Source of the DNA: CAZZNQ01 sp964655775
GTDB taxonomy: Bacteria; Planctomycetota; Brocadiia; SM23-32
Reading direction: 5' to 3'
Assembly (NCBI GenBank): GCA_964655775.1
Contig: CAZZNQ010000069.1
Span: 1-21,746, forward strand
DNA length: 21,746 nucleotides
A program made the position numbers and the translations under genes. How positions within the stretch are numbered: position 1 is the first letter of the stretch; each line of letters opens with the position of its first letter. This document shows positions 16,063 through 21,746 of the stretch, one piece after another. Under the pieces are notes generated by a model. The model saw only the letters and a list, made by a program, of their open reading frames with translations, did not search any database and had not been told where the DNA came from.

Positions 16063-18009
16063 ATGACGATTCGGACGATTGGCGTATGGTTGTTGGGACT
16101 GGCGGCGCTGGCTTCGGCCGTGCCGGTGTCTGCTGCGGAGGCCGAACCTACGGTTCGGGTGCTGAACTGTGACCTTCTGGCCCTGGAGAAGGTGGAGGAG
16201 GACGCTGCGGCGCCGGGCGCGCCCGGGCCGGTCAGCATCGTCGGCGCGCGCAACGGCCATTGCTCGGGCAAGGTGCTGGTCAGCGGGGACCCCACGGTCG
16301 ACGAGCTGGAGGCGACCGTCAGCGATCTTGCGTCCGACCGGTCAACCATACCGGCAAGCGCCGTCTCGGTCCGTTACGGCGCCGCCTGGCAGGGCATGCC
16401 CGGCTGGTATTGCCCTGCCGGTCTGGACATCCTCCTCGAGGAGCCGCCGTCCGGCGCGCCCCTCGTCTCGGTCTGGGTGACCGTTCATGTTCCTGCGGAT
16501 GCCGCGCCCGGCCTTTACGAGGGCACCCTGCGAATCCGCGCATCCGGGCTGCCGGCCGTCGAAATGCCGATCCGCCTGGACGTTAAGGACTGGACGCTTC
16601 CGGACACGGACGACCACCGGGCCTGGGTCGAACTGATCCAGTCGCCGGACACCCTCAGCGTGGAATACGGCGTGCCGCTCTGGTCCGAAGAGCACTGGAA
16701 GCTGATCGGCGAAGCCATGGACCTGATCGGCGGCACCAGCAGCCGCGTCGCCTACATCCCGCTGATCGCCCACACCAATATGGGCAACGAGGAGTCCATG
16801 GTGCGCTGGGTGCGCAAGGGCGACGAATCGCTCGAATGCGACTTCTCCATCATGGACCGCTACCTGGACATGTTCGAGGAGCGGATCGGCAAACCGAAGG
16901 TCGTCTGCTTCTGCGCGTGGGACGTCTACCTGCGCCCACCCAAGGAGGAACCCGCCGAACTGCCCGAGGAACGGCGCGGACACAGCTACTTCGAGTGGGT
17001 CAAGGCCATGGAGGAGGCGCGCTGGGCGCTTCGGGACAAGGGTCCGTACGTGACGTTCCTGGACCCCGTAACCGGCGAGACCGCCAACGAGTATCTGCCG
17101 CGCTACGAGGACTCGCTGAGCGCCGATCTCTGGAAGCCGGTCTACGCCGAACTGCGGGAGCGCATGAGGGCGCGCGGCCTGGAGGACGCGATGGCGCTGG
17201 GCATGCTCACGGACACCTACGCCACAAAGGAGCAGGTGGCATTCCTGGACGGGGTGTCGGGCGGGCTGCCGTGGGTGCTGCACACGCACGGCGGCTCCCA
17301 CGTGCAGCCGCGCGTGTATGATATCGCGGACGTCATCTACACCACCTACGTCTGGAACATCGAGGTGACGCTGAACCCCGAGCTGGGCAGAACCTACGGC
17401 TGGCGCCGCCCCGAGCTGATCGCCGCCCACTACCGTCTGACCGGCGTGAACCGCATGCTCCCGTCCCGAGTGCGCGGGCTCATCGAAACCAACATCACCG
17501 GCAACCAGCGGGGCGTGGGCCGCATCGGCGGCGACTACTGGTGGTCGGTCAAGGACAAACGCGGCCGGCGTTCGGGAACCGTCAACGACCGCTACCTGGA
17601 GGGCCAATGGCGTAACCTGGACATCAAGGCCTCCGTGCTCGGCCCCGGCCCGGACGGCCCCGTGGCGACGGCCCGCTACGAGTATCTGCGCGAGGGCGCG
17701 CAGGAATGCGAGGCGCGCATCTTCCTGGAGAGCGTTCTGCTGGACGACGCGCGACGGGCCCGGATAGGCGAGGATCTGGCGACGCGCTGCCAGGATCTGC
17801 TCGACCTGCGTCAGCGTGCGCTTTGGAAGGCGCGCGGCCTGAGCGACGAGGTGATCGCAGAGCACGGCCCGACCAGCGGATACTGGCGCATCCTCGAGCC
17901 GGACGAAGACGCCGGCCAGGCGTGGTTCGTCCAGTCGAACTGGCAGAAGCGCACGGCAGAACTGTTCGCCCTCGCCGGCGAAGTCGCCCGGAAGCTGGCG
18001 CGGCCCTGA
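16063..18009 (+). CDS. Exported GH123/DUF4091-like protein
   Basis: This 648-residue protein has a clear signal peptide (GVWLLGLAALASAVPVSAAEA, cleavage near residue 24-26). Residues about 30-175 form an N-terminal beta-sandwich typical of the GH123/DUF4091 group. It ends in HVPADAAPGLYEGTLRIRA and MPIRLDVKDWTLPD, the usual hinge into the barrel. The remaining 470 residues, rich in Trp, Tyr and acidic residues, look like a TIM-barrel glycosidase-type domain. GH123 enzymes are beta-N-acetylgalactosaminidases, but I cannot confirm the catalytic pair, so activity is unproven. AAGGAG six bases before the ATG supports the start. It follows the transglutaminase-like gene by 31 bp and converges on the RND pump gene with 24 bp between the stops. 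With the DUF4838 protein it is one of two probable carbohydrate-active exported proteins here. Confidence 0.72.
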   Translation: MTIRTIGVWLLGLAALASAVPVSAAEAEPTVRVLNCDLLALEKVEEDAAAPGAPGPVSIVGARNGHCSGKVLVSGDPTVDELEATVSDLASDRSTIPASAVSVRYGAAWQGMPGWYCPAGLDILLEEPPSGAPLVSVWVTVHVPADAAPGLYEGTLRIRASGLPAVEMPIRLDVKDWTLPDTDDHRAWVELIQSPDTLSVEYGVPLWSEEHWKLIGEAMDLIGGTSSRVAYIPLIAHTNMGNEESMVRWVRKGDESLECDFSIMDRYLDMFEERIGKPKVVCFCAWDVYLRPPKEEPAELPEERRGHSYFEWVKAMEEARWALRDKGPYVTFLDPVTGETANEYLPRYEDSLSADLWKPVYAELRERMRARGLEDAMALGMLTDTYATKEQVAFLDGVSGGLPWVLHTHGGSHVQPRVYDIADVIYTTYVWNIEVTLNPELGRTYGWRRPELIAAHYRLTGVNRMLPSRVRGLIETNITGNQRGVGRIGGDYWWSVKDKRGRRSGTVNDRYLEGQWRNLDIKASVLGPGPDGPVATARYEYLREGAQECEARIFLESVLLDDARRARIGEDLATRCQDLLDLRQRALWKARGLSDEVIAEHGPTSGYWRILEPDEDAGQAWFVQSNWQKRTAELFALAGEVARKLARP

Positions 18010-18033
18010 GTCGCGTCAGCGGGCTTCGTTCGC

Positions 18034-21000
18034 TCAGGCGTATCGGTGCCCGCGCCCGCGGAACTTCACTTCCTCGATCAGGCAGTAGAGCACGGGCACG
18101 GCGAACACCGACACCAGGACCACAAGCATGCCGCCGAAGGACGGTATCGCCATCGGCACCATCACGTCCGCGCCGCGGCCGGTCGAGGTGAGCACGGGCA
18201 GCAGCGCCAGGATGGTGGTGGCGGACGTCATCAGGCAGGGGCGAATCCTGCGCACCGCGCCGGCCACAGTCGCCTCTCGGATGTCCTGGATGTCGGCTAT
18301 CTCCAGCCGCTCGAAGCTCTGGTCCAGGTACGTGGCGATCACCACGCCGTTGTCGGAAGCGATGCCGAACAGCGCGAGGAAGCCCACCCACACCGCGATG
18401 CTGAGGTTAACGGTGCCTATCTGGAAGAGATCGCGCATATTGACGCCGAAGACGGCGAAGTCCATGAACCAGCCCTGACCATAGAGCCATAGCAGCACGA
18501 ATCCGCCGGCCCAGGCGATGACGATGCCGCTGAAGACCAGCAGCGTCGTCGGCACGGACTCGAAGTGGAAGTAGAGGATCATGAATATGATGAACAGCGC
18601 CAGGGGGAGGACGACCGTCATCGTCTTCCGCGCGCGTATCTGGTTCTCGTAGGTGCCGGCGAACTGGTAGCTCACTCCGGCGGGAACGGCGAATGTCCCC
18701 CTCTGTCTTTGTGATTCCAGATACGCCCGCGCTTCCTCGATGACGTCTACCTCGGCGTACCCGGGTTTCTTGTCGAACAGCACGTAGCTTGTGAGGAACG
18801 TGTCCTCACTCTTGATGCTTTGCGGACCGCGCACGTAGCGAATCTCCGCAAGCTGTCCCAGGGGAATCTGCGTGCCGCCCGGGGCGGGAACCAGGATGTC
18901 ACCCAGCCTGTCTATGCGGTCGCGAAGCTCGCGAAGGTAACGCACGCGGACGGCGAAACGCTCGCGTCCTTCGACGGTCGTGGTCACGGTCCGGCCCCCG
19001 ATGGCCACCTCGATGACGTCCTGAACGCGTCGGACGGCGATTCCGTAGCGGGCGATGGCCTCGCGGTCGATGTCGATCTCGATGTAGGGCTTCCCGACGA
19101 CACGGTCGGCGATCACGGCGGAGGCGTCGACACTGGGCACCTCCTTGAGCAGCCGTTCAATCTCCAGGCCCACGCTCTCGATGGTAGCCAGATCCGGTCC
19201 CTTCACCTTCACGCCCATGGGCGCCCGCATGCCGCTCTGGAGCATGACCAGGCGCGCTGCGATGGGCTGGAGCCTGGGGGCGGAGGTCGTTCCCGGAATC
19301 CGTGCGGCTTCCACAATCTCGTGCCAGATGTCGTCTGGGGACCGGATGCTATCACGCCACTGCCGGTAGGGAAGCCCGGATTCATCCGGAATCAGTTCGC
19401 CGCGTTCGTCGCGCAGGAACTCGTCCGAGTCATGGTCGTACCGGTAGCGTATGCGCCGGCCGTCGGCGTCGGTGCGGTACTCGGTCTTGTAGCTGATTAT
19501 CGTCTCGATCATGGATACGGGCGCGGGGTCCAGAGGGCTCTCGACTCGCCCGATCTTTCCGACGGCGGACTCGACCTCCGGTATGGCATTGATGGCCATG
19601 TCCTGCTTGGCCAGCACGTCCAATGCCTCGCCGATGCTGGCATGCGGCATGGTCGTGGGCATCAGCAGGAATGAGCCCTCGTCCAGGGGCGGCATGAACT
19701 CCTTGCCCAGGCCCGGGAAGAGGTCCGCCATGCGCCCCCACGCCTTCGTGTCCCTGATCCCGTTGCCGGGCAGGAACGCAAGGGTCTTCTCGAACCCCAG
19801 CCACGCCATCGCGCCGAGCACCAGCAACAGGAGCGGGATGCAAAGAAACAGGATCTTGAATCGCAGGCACACGCGCAAGATCGGCTCGTAGAGGACCCGC
19901 AGGGCGTAGAAGAACCCGAGCAGACCGGCCACCAGAACGCCGACGAAGAACAGGTTCCGGGTCAGGCCCCGCTCCGGGCCCAGCGGCTCCCAGTGTTCTG
20001 TGAGCAGAACGCCCACAAGCACCACCACGGCTGCGCTCGCGACCCACGGCCCCACCTTGCTCAGTCGAGGGAGAGCGTTGACGGCGAGCAGGCAGTAGAT
20101 GCCGATGCCCAGCAGCGCGCCGCCGGCGATGAACCAGCCCGGCCATATCATGAGAACCGCGCCGGCAACGGTAAGGCAAACAAGGCTGATATTCTTCACC
20201 ATGCGGGATCTGATCTCGCGCGCGAAGAGCACGTAGGCACCCGGTGGGACGATGGCGAGCGCCACGACGACGGAGCTGATCAACGCGAACGTCTTGGTGA
20301 AAGCCAGGGGCTTAAAGAGCTTGCCCTCCGCCCCGGACATGGCGAACACCGGCAGGAAGCCGACCACGGTGGTTGCTACCGCCGTCAGCACGGCGCCGCC
20401 CACCTCGCTGGTGGCCCGGTACACGATGTCCAGACGGCTGTCGCTCGGACTGGCGTGCTCCAGATGCCGCAAAGTGTTCTCGCAGACGATGATGCTCATG
20501 TCCACTATGGTGCCGATCGCGATGGCGATGCCGGACAGCGCGACGATGTTGGCGTCCACGCCCAGCATCCGCATCGCGATGAAGCATATGAGCACGGCCA
20601 GCGGCAGGGCGGCGCTGATGAGCAGCGAACTGCGCAGGTGCAGCACGGAGACGACCACCACAATGATGGTGATGAGTATCTCGGCGGTGAGGGCGGAGCT
20701 CAGAGTCCCCAGCGTCTCGTAGATCAATCCCGTACGGTCGTAGAACGGCACTATGGTCACGCGGCTGGCGGTCACCCACGCGGGCCGCTCCTCCGCTTGC
20801 GTCTGCCTGAACCACTCGCGCCACGCTTCCTGGTTGAGGTCGGGTCCCGTGAACGCCTTGAAGCCCTGTTCCCCGGCGAACGCCTCGACCCGTTCGCGGG
20901 TGACGGCGTTCCAGTCGATCACCGCCTTCGTCGGCAGTCCCGGAGCGATTTCGGCCATCTTGGCCTTCACGTTCTTGATCGCTTCGAGCGGGTTGAACCC

Positions 21001-21746
21001 GTAGCGGACGACGACCACACCGCCGACCGCCTCCGCGCCGTCTTTGTCCAGCGCTCCGCGTCGCGTTGCAGGTCCCAGCCCCACGTGCGCCACGTCGGCG
21101 ACGCGCACCGGCACGCCTTCCCGCGCCTTTATCACGGTCTTCTCGATGTCGCCGAGCCTCTCGATGAAGCCAAGCCCGCGGACGACGTACTCGACGCTGT
21201 TCAGCTCAAAGGTGCCGGCGCCGACGTCCAGGTTCGAGGCCTTGAGGGCCGCGACCACATCCTCCAAGGTCACACCGTAGGCCCGCATCGCGTCCGGATC
21301 CAGGTCCACCTGGTATTCCTTGACGAATCCGCCGACGGAGGCAACCTCGCTGACGCCGCGGGCGGACATCAGCGCGTAGCGGACGTTCCAGTCCTGCACG
21401 GTGCGCAGTTCGTCCGGATCCCATCCGCCGGCCGGGTCGCCGTCCGGATCGCGCCCCTCCAGCGTGTACCAGAACACCTGGCCCAGGGCGGTGGCATCCG
21501 GGCCGAGTGTGGGTTGGACCCCTTCGGGCAGCGATCCCTGCGGCAAGCTGTTCAGCTTCTCCAGGACGCGGCTGCGGGACCAGTAGAAGTCGACATCCTC
21601 GCTGAAGATCACGTAGATGGACGAGAACCCGAACATGGAGTTGCTGCGTATAGTCTTGACGCCCGGGATGCCCAGCAGCGAAACCGTCAGTGGATAAGTT
21701 ATCTGGTCCTCGACGTCCTGAGGCGACCGTCCCATCCACTCGGTGA
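18034..21746 (-). CDS. CusA/CzcA-family heavy-metal RND efflux pump, 5' end outside the window
   Basis: This inner-membrane proton-driven pump subunit of a tripartite metal exporter has over 1230 residues present. The frame runs off the window as TEWMGRSPQDVEDQITYP, which matches an internal part of CusA, so about 50 N-terminal residues including the first membrane helix are missing and the Met at 21735 is not the start. The porter motif GPDATALGQ, the relay Asp in GTIVDMSII (codon 20500-20502) and late helices (ASDNGVVIATYL, RIRPCLMTSA) are present. CusA is about 1050 residues. The excess lies in about four extra hydrophobic segments (19890-20215) and two soluble insertions (about 19315-19490 and 20755-20885). 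Two of the three copper/silver-site methionines are kept. No membrane-fusion or outer-membrane partner is visible, though one could lie upstream. Confidence 0.9.
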   Translation of the reverse strand, partial: TEWMGRSPQDVEDQITYPLTVSLLGIPGVKTIRSNSMFGFSSIYVIFSEDVDFYWSRSRVLEKLNSLPQGSLPEGVQPTLGPDATALGQVFWYTLEGRDPDGDPAGGWDPDELRTVQDWNVRYALMSARGVSEVASVGGFVKEYQVDLDPDAMRAYGVTLEDVVAALKASNLDVGAGTFELNSVEYVVRGLGFIERLGDIEKTVIKAREGVPVRVADVAHVGLGPATRRGALDKDGAEAVGGVVVVRYGFNPLEAIKNVKAKMAEIAPGLPTKAVIDWNAVTRERVEAFAGEQGFKAFTGPDLNQEAWREWFRQTQAEERPAWVTASRVTIVPFYDRTGLIYETLGTLSSALTAEILITIIVVVVSVLHLRSSLLISAALPLAVLICFIAMRMLGVDANIVALSGIAIAIGTIVDMSIIVCENTLRHLEHASPSDSRLDIVYRATSEVGGAVLTAVATTVVGFLPVFAMSGAEGKLFKPLAFTKTFALISSVVVALAIVPPGAYVLFAREIRSRMVKNISLVCLTVAGAVLMIWPGWFIAGGALLGIGIYCLLAVNALPRLSKVGPWVASAAVVVLVGVLLTEHWEPLGPERGLTRNLFFVGVLVAGLLGFFYALRVLYEPILRVCLRFKILFLCIPLLLLVLGAMAWLGFEKTLAFLPGNGIRDTKAWGRMADLFPGLGKEFMPPLDEGSFLLMPTTMPHASIGEALDVLAKQDMAINAIPEVESAVGKIGRVESPLDPAPVSMIETIISYKTEYRTDADGRRIRYRYDHDSDEFLRDERGELIPDESGLPYRQWRDSIRSPDDIWHEIVEAARIPGTTSAPRLQPIAARLVMLQSGMRAPMGVKVKGPDLATIESVGLEIERLLKEVPSVDASAVIADRVVGKPYIEIDIDREAIARYGIAVRRVQDVIEVAIGGRTVTTTVEGRERFAVRVRYLRELRDRIDRLGDILVPAPGGTQIPLGQLAEIRYVRGPQSIKSEDTFLTSYVLFDKKPGYAEVDVIEEARAYLESQRQRGTFAVPAGVSYQFAGTYENQIRARKTMTVVLPLALFIIFMILYFHFESVPTTLLVFSGIVIAWAGGFVLLWLYGQGWFMDFAVFGVNMRDLFQIGTVNLSIAVWVGFLALFGIASDNGVVIATYLDQSFERLEIADIQDIREATVAGAVRRIRPCLMTSATTILALLPVLTSTGRGADVMVPMAIPSFGGMLVVLVSVFAVPVLYCLIEEVKFRGRGHRYA

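Noticed and set aside
18006..18037. CTGAG/CTCAG inverted repeat across the two convergent stops as a terminator
   Set aside because: Only five outer pairs with a long loop and no T-run. The repeat mostly reflects the stop codons of the two genes.
21733..21735. Met at 21735 as the true start of the RND pump
   Set aside because: The reading frame continues to the window edge, and the residues before and after it match an internal region of CusA, so the gene starts outside the window.

Overview
The window is GC-rich bacterial DNA, densely packed with intact genes and strongly biased to G/C at third codon positions. There is no sign of phage, transposons, CRISPR arrays, tRNA or rRNA. Large secreted proteins of the DUF4838 and GH123/DUF4091 types, a cytosolic Ser/Thr kinase with a zinc ribbon, an EF-G paralogue and a very long CusA/CzcA pump together suggest a member of the Planctomycetota or a neighbouring environmental lineage. 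That placement is inferred from gene content only. No gap between genes exceeds about 300 bases.

Left part (40-10616). A secreted DUF4838 protein on the minus strand diverges from a long plus-strand run. The 292-bp gap between them carries two back-to-back sigma70-type promoters, and the plus-strand one matches the consensus exactly (TTGACA, 17 bp, TATAAT). The run is hisA, an EF-G-like GTPase, purE, a small nitroreductase, an archaemetzincin-like protein that has lost its zinc-protease motif, ligA and a zinc-ribbon Ser/Thr kinase. Gaps are 21-75 bp, with one ATGA overlap. A second possible promoter and an inverted repeat lie before the nitroreductase, so the run may hold more than one transcription unit.

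Middle part (10617-13957). A minus-strand group holds a deoxyhypusine-synthase-like protein, dtd (overlapping it by ATGA) and a small three-helix membrane protein of lower GC. It has its own promoter near 12377-12406. Divergent from it is an orphan sigma54-dependent response regulator with an atypical GAFSGA loop, followed by a hairpin terminator candidate.

Right part (13977-21746). Two exported proteins lie in tandem: a transglutaminase-like protein with an intact Cys-His-Asp triad and a GH123/DUF4091-like protein. Converging on them is a heavy-metal RND efflux pump, cut by the window edge at its N-terminus. It has about four extra membrane segments and two extra soluble insertions, and keeps two of the three methionines of the CusA copper/silver site.

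The strongest candidates for something undescribed are the zinc-motif-less archaemetzincin relative translationally coupled to a nitroreductase, the zinc-ribbon kinase next to ligA, the DHS-like/dtd pair, the attenuator-like leader before hisA and the enlarged RND pump. No single coherent new multi-gene system is evident.
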